Shown here piece by piece: positions 34,206 through 45,794 of a DNA stretch of 64,000 nucleotides. The translations under genes were made by a program, and so were the position numbers. The first letter of the stretch is position 1. Each line of letters starts with the position of its first letter. The notes beneath the pieces are model-generated. The model was not told the DNA's origin. It saw nothing but the letters and a program-made list of their open reading frames with translations, and ran no database searches. The DNA comes from Megaleporinus macrocephalus (Eukaryota; Chordata; Actinopteri; Characiformes; Anostomidae), in NCBI GenBank assembly GCA_021613375.1, contig CM038718.1, forward strand, positions 42,490,712 through 42,554,711, written 5' to 3'.

Positions 34206-34611
34206 GTTTATAAAGTTTACTTGTTGTTCTTTGGACAGCGATGATGTTCTAGATTTTTTTTGGGTCTAGATTGAGTGAAGGACTGAACACGGCATGCTCC
34301 CGGGGCTAATCACTGTAATCAGTGGAGCTACTGTCCACTTTGCACCTCCCTCTCACTTCCTCCAGACACAATCCCAGCCCTGCCTCCAGAACATTCCGGC
34401 TCAGGAAAACAGAGGAGTGTAGCACAGGGACAGCAAGTGGAGCCTCCGCATACAGTATGTGTCTTAGTGACTCTGGAAAACTTCACAGAGTCTAGAAATT
34501 CTTTAGTCTGGTATGTGATGGTGGCCAGCTGACGTGTGTCTGAGTTCAGAGAAAAGAGTTCAAAGCCTTCAGAGCAAAACAGATCATTATTTATCACAAC
34601 AAACAACCTTG

Positions 34612-34612
<1 letters not shown>
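34206..34612. other. Ordinary-complexity DNA, no gene seen
   Basis: A 92-codon minus-strand open frame (34328-34606) has no recognisable domain. Confidence 0.4.

Positions 34613-34694
<82 letters not shown>
34613..34694. repeat. (TA)n microsatellite
   Basis: About 40 TA repeats, replacing the tail of the adjacent SINE. Confidence 0.97.
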
Positions 34695-34697
<3 letters not shown>

Positions 34698-34699
34698 TA

Positions 34700-34895
34700 T
34701 ACACTCTCACACCTTTGGGTAGTTTAGAGTGAGGATCCTAACATACATGTGTTTGGACTGTGGGAGGAAACCGGAGTACCTGGAGGAACCCACTCAAACA
34801 CAGAGAGAACATACACACTCCACACAGAACCACCCGGCCCGGGAATCCAACCCAGATCATCTTACTGTGAGGAGACAGTGCTGACCACTACACCA
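34700..34895 (-). mobile_element. V-SINE-like SINE whose head runs into a minisatellite
   Basis: On the minus strand the order is an A-box-like TGGTGTAGTGG (34885-34895), about 32 bp, a B-box-like GGTTGGATTCC (34842-34852, one mismatch to GGTTCGANTCC), then the SINE body (GTGTGGAGTGTGTATGTTCT, CTCCCACAGTCCAAACAC). A- and B-box spacing fits a tRNA-type pol III promoter. The head resembles tRNA-Val. The tail is lost at the (TA)n run. The A-box part is also the first unit of the 20-bp array at 34881-35947. Confidence 0.7.
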
Positions 34896-35947
34896 CCATA
34901 CTGACCACTACACCACCATACTGACCACTACACCACCATACTAACCACTACACCACCATACTAACCACTACACCACCGTACTAACCACTACACCACCGTA
35001 CTAACCACTACACCACCATACTAACCACTACACCACCATACTAACCACTACACCACCATACTGACCACTACACCACCATACTAACCACTACACCACCATA
35101 CTAACCACTACACCACCATACTGACCACTACACCACCATACTAACCACTACACCACCATACTAACCACTACATCACCATACTAACCACTACACCACCATA
35201 CTAACCACTACACCACCATACTAACCACTACACCACCATACTAACCACTACACCACCGTACTAACCACTACACCACCATACTAACCACTACACCACCGTA
35301 CTAACCACTACACCACCGTACTAACCACTACACCACCATACTAACCACTACACCACCATACTAACCACTACACCACCGTACTAACCACTACACCACCATA
35401 CTAACCACTACACCACCATACTAACCACTACATCACCGTACAAACCATTACACCACCGTACTAACCACTACACCATCGTACTAACCACTACACTACCATA
35501 CTAACCACTACACCGCCGTACTAACCATTACACCGCCGTACTAACCACTACACCACCATACTAACCACTACACCACCATACTAACCACTACATCACCGTA
35601 CAAACCATTACACCACCATACTAACCACTACACCACCATACTAACCACTACACTACCATACTAACCTCTACACCACCATACTAACCACTACACCACCGTA
35701 CTAACCACTACACCACCGTACTAACCACTACACCACCATACTAACCACTACACCACCATACTAACCACTACACCACCGTACTAACCACTACACCACCATA
35801 CTAACCACTACACCACCATACTAACCACTACACCACCATACTAACCACTACACCACCATACTAACCACTACACCACCGTACTAACCACTACACCACCATA
35901 CTAACCACTACACCACCATACTAACCACTACACCACCATACTAACCA
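34881..35947 (-). repeat. 20-bp minisatellite grown from a SINE head
   Basis: About 53 copies of a 20-bp unit which on the minus strand reads TACGGTGGTGTAGTGGTTAG. The main variation is TACGG versus TATGG, the change expected from CpG decay. The A-box core TGGTGTAGTGG is kept in nearly every unit. The array is continuous with the SINE at 34700-34895, which shows where the unit came from. Confidence 0.95.
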
Positions 35948-37234
35948 TGCTAGCGCTCTCAGATGTGAGGTGGGCTTTGTCAGGGTGGTACATGATGTGG
36001 TTACTGCTCATCCTGCTAGACGTTTCTGATAATAATAAGATGGTCAATGTCTATAAAGATGATCTACTTACAGTAGAAACCAATTTCAATCTCTACATCT
36101 CACTCGTTTAGGTGTAGCTACTACACAGCATCTTCTAAAGCTTCTTCACAGAACTGCAGTGGATGGAGACGCGACTTCATTATCATATTTCTGGTGAACT
36201 TCCATAATTGTGAAACGTTTGAAGAGAAACCAGCTGAAATGTTTACCAGCGGGCCAAATTGATGTTCTCATGGTCCATCTTCTGCCTGTGGGCCACACTG
36301 CGGTCAGCACTGGGCCGAAGCTTTGTTCCCCACGTGCTGAGGGGCTGTTACGCTTGTATTGTGTAATTACAGCACTTAATGAGCGACTGCACGGGAACTG
36401 TATTCAGCTTCATCTGTCCCGCCGCTGCTCATTCATGAAGCTGAGCGGAGCACAATGGGACCATCACTTCTGCTCTCCTGGGACAATAGCATTCAAGGAG
36501 GTCAAAGGTCAGGGGCCTATAATTTCAGCTTCCCATGGAGGGTCACTCTCACCCAGGGGGTCAAACAAGCACAGCTGACGTGACACGGAAAGGACTTTCG
36601 ACATCTGACCCCCATTTCTGACCCCATCTTGCCAGAGGAGGTGTGACTGGAGACCTGCAGAAGGTCCTTCAGGCCTTCAGGACGTCAGGAGGAATTCCAC
36701 ACGTTCCTCATAATCAACACGCGAGGGCTGTTTCCTCTCTGGAGTCTGACGGGACTCGGTTACTCACACCGGGTCCGGTTTGGTCAGACCTCCTCTCTCA
36801 AACACTTGTTAGTCTTGGCTCAGGTTCAGATTTGACATTCGGGTTTCTCACAGACCACAGAGTAAAAACAACGACTCTGTAACGGCTTGTTTACAGAACA
36901 CTTACTGTATTGTTTGTTTACACTAATGAGATGGGGCTGTACATTACTGTAATGCATTCATAATGACCTATAATGCTGGTAATACACTTACATAACAGTG
37001 TATAAGTATTTCATAACATCATAACATCAGATTAAAATTATTTTTGATGGTCCTCGCACAGCTTCACATTAACAGCACTGAGAGCTAGCGTAGCACTTAC
37101 AGTAACATTAGTATGTGTTACAATAGCACATTAGTATATAGTATTTTGGAGTATATAGTATGTTAGTATATATTTCAATAAACCGATATTATTATGCATT
37201 ATATAATCTGACTTTATAAAGATTAATTAGGAAG
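35948..37234. other. Ordinary-complexity DNA, no gene seen
   Basis: 36170-36640 is non-repetitive and GC-balanced with a perfect DR1 motif (separate entry). The 122-codon frame at 36210-36578 lacks any recognisable domain. 36890-37230 is AT-rich. Confidence 0.4.
36499..36511 (+). promoter_or_regulatory. Perfect DR1 nuclear-receptor motif
   Basis: AGGTCAAAGGTCA: two AGGTCA half-sites separated by one A. DR1 is the consensus bound by HNF4, COUP-TF and PPAR/RXR-type receptors. Seen directly; occupancy or function is inference, and a single 13-bp match can be chance. Confidence 0.35.
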
Positions 37235-37350
37235 TGTTACTATAAGTATTAGTAAATATTAGTAGATATTAGTGAGTATTAGTAAGCATGATTAAGTATT
37301 AGTAAGTTCTAGGAGGTATTAGTAAGTATTAGTATGTCTTATTAAGTCTA
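37235..37350. repeat. Short degenerate ATTAGTAAGT minisatellite
   Basis: About nine imperfect 10-12-bp units (AGTATTAGTA, AATATTAGTAG, AGTATTAGTAAGC). Confidence 0.75.
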
Positions 37351-37369
37351 TGTTCTATGCTCTGACTCC

Positions 37370-38770
37370 TACCTTGTGCTATCAGTAACTGGCCATTTTA
37401 TTAGAAACACCCACCTTGTGCTTGCACTCACTGACCACTTTATTAAAAACACCCACCTTTATCTTTCACTAACTGGCCACTTTATTAGAAACACTTATCT
37501 TGTGCTTCCATTCACTGACCACTTTTACCTTCCACTGACTGACCACCTGACCACTTTATTTAAAACACCCACCTTGTGCTTCCACTAACTGGCCACTTTC
37601 TTAGAAACACCTACCTTGAACTTCCACTAATGGCCACTTTATTAAAAACAACCACCTACCTTAAACTTCCACTAACTGGCCACTTTATTAGAAACACCCA
37701 GCTTGATCTTTCACTAACAGGCCACTTTATTAGAAACACCCACCTTGATCTTTCACTAACTGGCCACTTTATTAGAAACACCCACCTTGTGCTCCCACTC
37801 CCTGGCCACTTTATTAGAAACACCAACCTTGTACTTCCACTAACTGGCCACTTTATTAGAAATACCCAACTTGTGCTTTCACTAACTGGCCACTTTATTA
37901 GAAACGCCCACCTTGTGATTACACTAACTGGCCACTTTATTAGAAACACCCACCCTGATCTTCCACTAACTGGCCACTTTATAAGAAAACACCCACCTTG
38001 TGCTTCCACTAACTGGCCACATTATTAGAAACACCCACTTTGTGCTTCCACTAACTGGCCACATTATTAGAAACACCCACTTTGTGCTTTCACTAACTGG
38101 CCACTTTATTAGAAACACCCACTTTGTGCTTCCACTAACTGGCCACTTTATAAGAAAACACCCACCTTGTGCTTCCACTAACTGGCCACATTATTAGAAA
38201 CACCCACTTTGTGCTTCCACTAACTGGCCACTTTATTAGAAACACCCACTTTGTGCTTCCACTAACTGGCCACTTTATTAGAAACACCCACTTTGTGCTT
38301 CCACTAACTGGCCACTTTATTAGAAACACCCACTTTGTGCTTCCACTAACTGGCCACTTTATAAGAAAACACCCACCTTGTGCTTCCACTAACAGGCTGC
38401 TTTATTAGAAACACCAATCTTGTGCTTTCACTAACTGGCCACTTTATTAGAAACACCCACCTACCTGGTACTTCCACTAACTTGCCACTTTATAAGAAAA
38501 CACCCACCTTGTGCTTCCACTAACTGGTCACATTATTAGAAACGCCCACTTTGTGCTTCCACTAACTGGCCACTTTATTAGAAACGCCCACTTTGTGCTT
38601 CCACTAACTGGCCACTTTATTAGAAACACCCACTTTGTGCTTCCACTAACTGGCCACTTTATTAGAAACACCAACCTTGTGATTACACTAACTGGCCACT
38701 TTATTGAAAACACCCACCCTGATCTTCCACTAACTGGCCACATTATTAGAAACACCCACCTTGTGCTTGA
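37370..38770. repeat. 42-bp minisatellite related to a transposon terminus, array 1
   Basis: About 33 units of 42 bp built on CTAACTGGCCACTTTATTAG and AAACACCCACCTTGTGCTTC. The same 20-mer begins an element whose opposite end lies at 40767-40790. Because 42 is divisible by 3, all units share a frame and 14-residue periodic open frames arise on both strands (LTGHFIRNTHFVLP on +); these are not genes. Each unit holds AATAAA on the minus strand. Confidence 0.95.
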
Positions 38771-39864
38771 TGAATAAACTTAGGAACTCGGTTACTGGGG
38801 AACTTATAGTCGACCTGTTGGTAGTGTCTAATAAGTAACTTGATGTTACGGCCATAGCAACTAAATATTTTTGCTAAATTAGTAGTTGTTGTTGTTGTTT
38901 GGAGCGTTTACGCTCATCAGAGATGATCCTGTTTGGATTTGTTGCTGGTAGGAACATCATGTTGTAATATTATATAAATGAACTGAAACCAGTTTTGGGT
39001 GAAACTGTGCAGAAAGTGTTGATTCTAAACCTCCAGCCCGTATGACATCAAGTGTATATATTTCATTCTGATTGAATCTGAGTTTCAATTATTATTTACA
39101 CTCCAACTTTGACTTTGTTCTGGTTTTTGTCTGTTCAACATCAGAACAGACTGAAAGAGGAGCTGAACTGCATGTAATTCCTTACATAACTACCCCAACG
39201 TAACCTCAGCGTACGCAGCCAATGTGGACGTAATTATGTAATTACATGTAAATAGTCCAGCGAGATGACAGTAATAACTCAGTAATAACCCTCACGTCCA
39301 ACACGCCTTCCAAACTCCAGCTCCTCCCCCCTCTCTCGCTTCACCCCCTCCTCCTCCTGACTGTGAGGGTTAGAGGGTTAAAAGGCAGTCATACTCCTGC
39401 CGCGCGGCGCTGAACCCTGAAGTCACGTTTCTTCACGCCTGAACGACTCACTTCCCACACGACTGCTCTGGACTTCCCAGCACATGAACCCAGAACTGGA
39501 GCAACTCCATTAAAGCAGCTTCCAGAAGTTTCTTATGCAGATTGATGATCTCTGGCTGTGATTAGACATTATCGAAATCACATCACTTTACTTACTGATA
39601 GATGTTCACAGTGAAGACGTACGTGTTAACCAGGGCCACATGCCTGGACCCTCAACCTCCCTCTGACTTTCCAGTATCAGCACCGCTCTTCCCAGGAACG
39701 GCCCGTGACTTTCCTCTACTTCATTTGTTTAAAGTTTGATTTTAATGGATCTGTTATTATTATATATTTAACAATGATTAACAGATACTTCAGATATAGT
39801 GTATATCTATATACCAGCTGACTGTATGTATATCAGCGTGTGTCAGAGTTATACATCACAGAAT
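38771..39864. other. Ordinary-complexity DNA between the two 42-bp arrays
   Basis: No exon recognised. 39290-39530 is GC-rich with a pyrimidine run (CTCCTCCCCCCTCTCTCG), a TTAAAAGG sequence (39377-39384) and GCGCGGCGC; a promoter is conceivable but nothing downstream supports a transcript. 39160-39700 may be conserved non-coding DNA. Confidence 0.35.
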
Positions 39865-40445
39865 ATGGCCACTTTATTAGAAACACCAACCTTGTGCTTT
39901 CTCTAACTGGCCGCTTTATTAGAAACACCCACTTTGTACTGTCACTAACTGGCCACTTTATTAGAAACACCAACCTTGTGCTTCCACTAACTGGCCACTT
40001 TATTAGAAACACCCACCTTGTACTTTTACTAACTGGCCACTTTGTTAGAAACACTCACCTTGTACTTTTACTAACTGGCCACTTTATTAGAAACAACTAC
40101 CTTGTGCTTCCACTATCTGGCCACTTTATTAGAAACACCCACCTACCTTGTGCTTGCACTGACTGGCCACTTTATTAGAAACACTCACCTTGTACTTTTA
40201 CTAACAGGCCACTTTATTAGAAACACCCACCTACCTTGTGCTTGCACTGACTGGCCACTTTATTAGAAACACTCACCTTGTACTTTTACTAACAGGCCAC
40301 TTTATTAGAAACACCCACATTGTGCTTCCACTAACTGGCCACTTTCTTAGAAACACCCACCTTGTGTTTCCAATAACTGGCCACTTCATTAGAAACAACC
40401 ACCTTGTACTTCCACTATCTGGCCACTTTATTAGAAACACCTACT
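39865..40445. repeat. 42-bp minisatellite related to a transposon terminus, array 2
   Basis: About 13 units of the unit seen at 37370, some 4 bp longer (CCCACCTACCTTG). Continuous on the right with the element core at 40446. Confidence 0.95.
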
Positions 40446-40790
40446 TTATAGCTCCTCTGTGTAGGTGTACAGTTACAGTAGTCCATCTGTTGCTGTTCCC
40501 ATTCGTCACTGGTCAGTTTCTGACCACAGGACTGCTGGTGTCCAGATACTATGTGGGTGCTGAACTATTTTCGGCAGAGAAGTGACACTGACATGGTAGT
40601 TTTGTGCTGCTGGGGTTTATACACACCTCAGCGTCACTGCTGGGTTGAGAGCGGACCACCACCCAGCAACATCCAGACAACAGCAGCTCTGCGGTCAGAC
40701 AGTGACCATCGCTGAAGAGCAATTGAGCTACAGTTTAAACCAGCACCGTGGAGCTACGACAGAGGGGTTTCTAATAAAGTGGCCAGGTAG
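40405..40790. mobile_element. Non-autonomous TIR element (family D) with amplified left end
   Basis: The right end, reverse-complemented, reads CTACCTGGCCACTTTATTAG, matching the left TIR unit CTATCTGGCCACTTTATTAG, which is itself the last unit of the 42-bp array. The core (CATCTGTTGCTGTTCCCATT ... GACCACCACCCAGCAACATC) is non-coding and resembles a widespread fish repeat. Confidence 0.65.
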
Positions 40791-40861
40791 ATATTTAAAG
40801 TAGGGAAGTCGTGTCCTGTATGTGGTCATTCCTAAAGAATTTTTCTGGAAGCAGATAAGAC

Positions 40862-40893
<32 letters not shown>

Positions 40894-41498
40894 TAATAGA
40901 TACCAGAGCGATGGCTGCTGATTGTAATGGATGTTTTTAGCACTCTCACTTTCCATAAATCTGCAATTCCATCATATTCCGTGCCACACATCTGGATCCA
41001 GAGAGATGGTATAAAAGAGGTATATCACTGGACCATCGGCCCGTCCAGCTGTTCCACTTTTCCAGGAATCTCCATCACGTGAAGAACAATGGGAGAGAAA
41101 AATAACCACGTCACCTGAGCAACAGGGAAGCACACGGCTGCTTCGCCACACAATCTATTGACACAGCTGGAACTTTATTGGGCCAATTGAGCTTAAACAA
41201 AACTCCTAAAGATCCAAACGGCAGTGAAACAGCAGGAATGAAACAACTTCTATAGCTTTAGCAGACGGCGGCTCAGGGCGTGGCCTCCGCGGAGCCCCTG
41301 CGGTACAGTTTAATGGGATTTCGGAATAAAGAGCTTTTCCTACGAGAACTACAGACAGTCTAGGATGTGTTTGTACTGTTCCTGCTCGGATCCCAGGCGG
41401 TCTACAGTATTAAACACGATTTCATGAAACAGACAGTCTGATTGGCTGAGCTGCTATTACAGCACCTGACCTCTTTATTACTGACCACCTCATGATAC
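40791..41498. other. Ordinary-complexity DNA with short (GA)n
   Basis: A (GA)n run is at 40864-40893. 41040-41340 is non-repetitive with conserved-non-coding texture (for example CTTTATTGGGCCAATTGAG at 41172-41190). No exon recognised. Confidence 0.4.
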
Positions 41499-42722
41499 AC
41501 AGACTGAGTCCCAAACAGCTCTTTATCCCTACATAGTACATACATACATACATCAAACCCAGACTGAGTCCCAAACACCTCCATATCCCTACATAGTACA
41601 TACATACATACATCAAACCCAGACTGAGTCCCAAACACCTCCATATCTCTACATAGTACATACATACATCAAACCCAGACTGAGTCCCAAACACCTCCAT
41701 ATCCCTACATAGTACATACATACATCAAACCCAGACTGAGTCCCAAACAGCTCCATATCCCTACATAGTACATACATACATACATAAAACCCAGACTGAG
41801 TCCCAAGCACCTCCATATCCCTACATAATACATACATACATACATCAAACCCAGACTGAGTCCCAAACACCTCCATATCTCTACATAGTACATACATACA
41901 TCAAACCCAGACTGAGTCCCAAACACCTCCATATCTCTACATAGTACATACATACATCAAACCCAGACTGAGTCCCAAACACCTCCATATCCCTACATAA
42001 TACATACATACATACATCAAACCCAGACTGAGTCCCAAACACCTCCATATCCCTACATAGTACATACATACATCAAACCCAGACTGAGTCCCAAACACCT
42101 CCATATCTCTACATAGTACATACATACATCAAACCCAGACTGAGTCCCAAACACCTCCATATCCCTACATAATACATACATACATACATCAAACTCAGAC
42201 TGAGTCCCAAACACCTCCATATCCCTACATAGTACATACATACATACATCAAACCCAGACTGAGTCCCAAACACCTCCATATCTCTACATAGTACATACA
42301 TACATCAAACCCAGACTGAGTCCCAAACACCTCCATATCCCTACATAATACATACATACATACATCAAACTCAGACTGAGTCCCAAACACCTCCATATCC
42401 CTACATAGTACATACATACATACATCAAACCCAGACTGAGTCCCAAACACCTCCATATCCCTACATAATACATACATACATACATCAAACTCAGACTGAG
42501 TCCCAAACACCTCCGTATCCCTACATAGTACATACATACATCAAACCCAGACTGAGTCCCAAACACCTCCATATCCCTACATAGTACATACATACATCAA
42601 ACCCAGAATGAGTCCCAAACACCTCCATATCCCTACATAGTACATACATACATCAAACCCAGACTGAGTCCCAAACACCTCCATATCCCTACATAGTACA
42701 TAAATACATCAAACTCAGGCTG
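41499..42722. repeat. 56/60-bp minisatellite
   Basis: About 21 copies of a unit starting CAGACTGAGTCCCAAACACC and ending in a CATA run. Units differ in length by 4 bp through gain or loss of one CATA. Substitution variants (CCC/TCT before ACATAG; AGTAC/AATAC) are mixed. Minus-strand open frames across it (MYVLCRDMEVFGTQSGFDVC repeats) are repeat translations. Confidence 0.95.
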
Positions 42723-43256
42723 CGTCTGGGTTTATAATATAGTTGCGCACCCATAATAATTATTATGATAAGTTTTCTAATAACACTAAATATAACTGAG
42801 TTCTGGGTCTGAAGTGTAATCTGTAATGTGGCAGTATTTACATCAGCAGCTCAAATCTCAACCTTAAAACATCTGTTATATAATTTATATATTCTTTACT
42901 ACAGCGTTACTGGATACATAAAACCTGACCAGAGAAACTGACCACTTAGTTTAAAGTGTTAGTCTGGGATATCTGTAGTCTAACAGTGGTATCTGCTGTT
43001 AGTGCTGAGAGGAACAATATTAACTCTTGTTTTTAGGATCATTCAAAGCTGAGCTTGGTCAGTGTTCCACATCTCTGTCCGTTTGATTGTTCAGTGTAAG
43101 TGCACTGCAGGTCGTCTCTGAGTCTACAATGAACGTATTATATAACTGACCGCCAAGAGGAGCTGGAGGAGGTCCAGACTGGCACTTTGACCCGTATGTG
43201 TTGTGGCTGGGATGCCGTCCCTTCTCCAGATACATACACGCATTACTGACCCATTC
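42723..43256. other. Ordinary-complexity DNA, no gene seen
   Basis: No repeat or exon recognised. Confidence 0.4.
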
Positions 43257-44055
43257 ACTTCATTCACTATACTCATTACATTCACTATATTCACTACATT
43301 CATTCTATTCACTTCATTCACTATACTCACTACATTCACTATACTCACTTCATTCACTATACTCATTACATTCACTATATTCACTTCATTCATTCTATTC
43401 ACTTCAATCACTATACTCACTACATTCACTATACTCACTTCATTCACTATACTCATTACATTCACTATATTCACTACATTCATTCTATTCACTTCATTCA
43501 CTATACTCACTACATTCACTATACTCACTTCATTCACTATACTCATTACATTCACTATATTCACTTCATTCATTCTATTCACTTCAATCACTATACTCAC
43601 TACATTCACTATACTCACTTCATTCACTATACTCATTACATTCACTATATTCACTACATTCATTCTATTCACTTCATTCACTATACTCACTACATTCACT
43701 ATACTCACTTCATTCACTATACTCATTACATTCACTATATTCACTTCATTCATTCTATTCACTTCAATCACTATACTCACTACATTCACTATACTCACTT
43801 CATTCACTATACTCATTACATTCACTATATTCACTACATTCATTCTATTCACTTCATTCACTATACTCACTACATTCACTATACTCACTTCATTCACTAT
43901 ACTCATTACATTCACTATATTCACTTCATTCATTCTATTCACTTCATTCACTATACTCACTACATTCACTATACTCACTTCATTCACTATACTCATTGCA
44001 TTCACTATATTCACTTCATTCATTCTATTCACTTCAATCACTATACTCACTACAT
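43257..44055. repeat. 10-bp minisatellite with 180-bp higher-order unit
   Basis: 10-bp monomers (TTCACTATAC, TCACTACATT, TCACTTCATT) are organised in 90-bp half-units that pair into a 180-bp unit; the 60-bp blocks starting at 43441, 43621 and 43801 are identical. Half-units differ by TCACTACATT/TCACTTCATT and CTTCATTCA/CTTCAATCA. Open frames of 376-440 codons exist on both strands and are repeat translations. Confidence 0.95.
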
Positions 44056-45415
44056 TCACTATACTCACTACATTCACTATACTCACTACATTCATTATAT
44101 TCACTTCATTCACTTTATTCACTACATTCACTAAACTCACTACATTCATTATATTCACTTCATTCACTATACTCACTACATTCACTAAACTCACTACATT
44201 CATTATATTCACTTCATTCACTATACTCACTACATTCACTATATTCACTACATTCATTATATTCACTTCATTCACTATACTCACTACATTCACTATATTC
44301 ACTACATTTACTATACTCACTACAATAATTGTATTCACTACACTCACTACATTCACTATATTCACTACATTCATTATATCCACTTCATTCACTTTATTCA
44401 CTACATTCACTTTATTTATTTTATTCACTACATTCACTATACTCACTACAATAACTTAATTCACTACACTCACTACATTCACTTTAATAATTTTATTCAC
44501 TATATTCACTACATTCACATTATTCACTTTATTTACTTTATTCACTACATTCACTATACTCACTACAATAACTTTATTCACTATATTCACTTCATTCACA
44601 TTATTCACTACATTCACTATACTCACTACAATAACTTTATTCACTATATTCACTTCATTCACATTATTCACTTTATTCACTACAATCACTATATTCACTT
44701 TATTCACTATATTCACTTAATTCACTTTATTCCTTACATTCACTACATTTACATAATTCACTTTATTCACTACAATCACTATATTCACTTTATTCACTAT
44801 ATTCACTTTATTCACTATATTCACTTAATTCACTTTATTCCTTACATTCACTACATTTACTTAATTCACTTTATTAACTACATTCACTATATTCACTACA
44901 TTCACGTTATTCACTAAATTCACCTCATTCACTTTATTCGCTACATTTATTTTATTTGCTATGTTTGTTTTATTCAATACGTTCACTTGATTCTCTTCAT
45001 TAAATTTATTCACTACATTTAAATTATTCGCTTCATTCACTTTATTCATTAAATTCACTTTATTCACTACATTCACTTTATTCACTTTATTCACTTCATT
45101 CTCTTTATTCTCATCATTCACTACATTCACTGTATTCACTACATTCACTTTATTCTCTTTGTTCTCTTCATTCACTACATTCACTTTATTCACAACGTTC
45201 ACTTCATTGGCTTCATTCTCTTTATTCTCTTCATTCACTACATTCACTTTATACACTACATTCTCTTTATTCACTACATTCACTACATTCTCTTTATTCT
45301 TTATTCTTCATTCACTACATTCACTTCGTTCACTTTATTCTCTTCATTCACTACATTCTCTTTATTCTTTATTCACTACATTCACTACGTTCACTTTATT
45401 CACTATGATCACTTT
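44056..45415. repeat. Degenerate continuation of the 10-bp ATTCACT array
   Basis: Same ATTCACT monomers, no longer in the 180-bp order and increasingly mixed with TTTATTCACT and CTTCATTCTC. The + strand has almost no G. Confidence 0.9.
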
Positions 45416-45468
45416 TTTGAGAGAGAGTGAGACAGACAGAGGGAAAAGATAGAGAGGGAGACAGAAAT

Positions 45469-45520
<52 letters not shown>

Positions 45521-45794
45521 GGATAAACAGGACAGATGTGGGAGATACATCAGTGACTGGTGGTGGAACCTGTTAAACATCTGGAGGACGTGCTGATTGA
45601 GATGTTATGTATGATGTTAGATGAGAAGATGGTCAGGAAGAAGGTCAGTAGGAACATAGGACAGGTTTATTAAGTATCAGGTCAGGAGGTCATTCAGGGG
45701 TGAAGTTCAGTGCAGAGCCTGACAGACAGGACGTGGTGGTGAACCTGCAGGTGTTTGAGTTGGGAAATGAAGGTAAACGCAGTGATATGATTGT
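45416..45794. other. (GA)n microsatellite then ordinary-complexity DNA
   Basis: (GA)n lies at about 45471-45514 with GA-rich flanks from 45420. 45530-45794 shows nothing recognisable. Confidence 0.6.

Noticed and set aside
34842..34895. Possible tRNA-Val gene
   Set aside because: A- and B-box-like motifs are present but the acceptor stem and anticodon arm do not fold, and the sequence continues into a SINE body; it is a tRNA-derived SINE head.
36210..36578. 122-codon plus-strand open frame
   Set aside because: No recognisable domain, and the region reads more like non-coding DNA with a DR1 site.
37576..38777. Leu/His/Asn-rich 14-residue-periodic frames on both strands
   Set aside because: 42-bp repeat is divisible by three, so every unit stays in frame; the sequence is transposon-terminus derived.
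39377..39384. TTAAAAGG as a TATA box with GC-rich surroundings
   Set aside because: No downstream exon, initiator or open frame supports a promoter; kept only as a note in the spacer entry.
41402..42593. Cys/Met/Tyr-rich periodic minus-strand frames resembling a Cys-rich repeat protein
   Set aside because: Overlapping frames of the 56/60-bp minisatellite; several frames are open at once.
43124..44446. 440-codon minus-strand open frame (VNVVNIVNVV-like) and overlapping 376- and 418-codon plus-strand frames
   Set aside because: All are translations of the 10-bp ATTCACT array, open on both strands because the repeat lacks stops in several registers.
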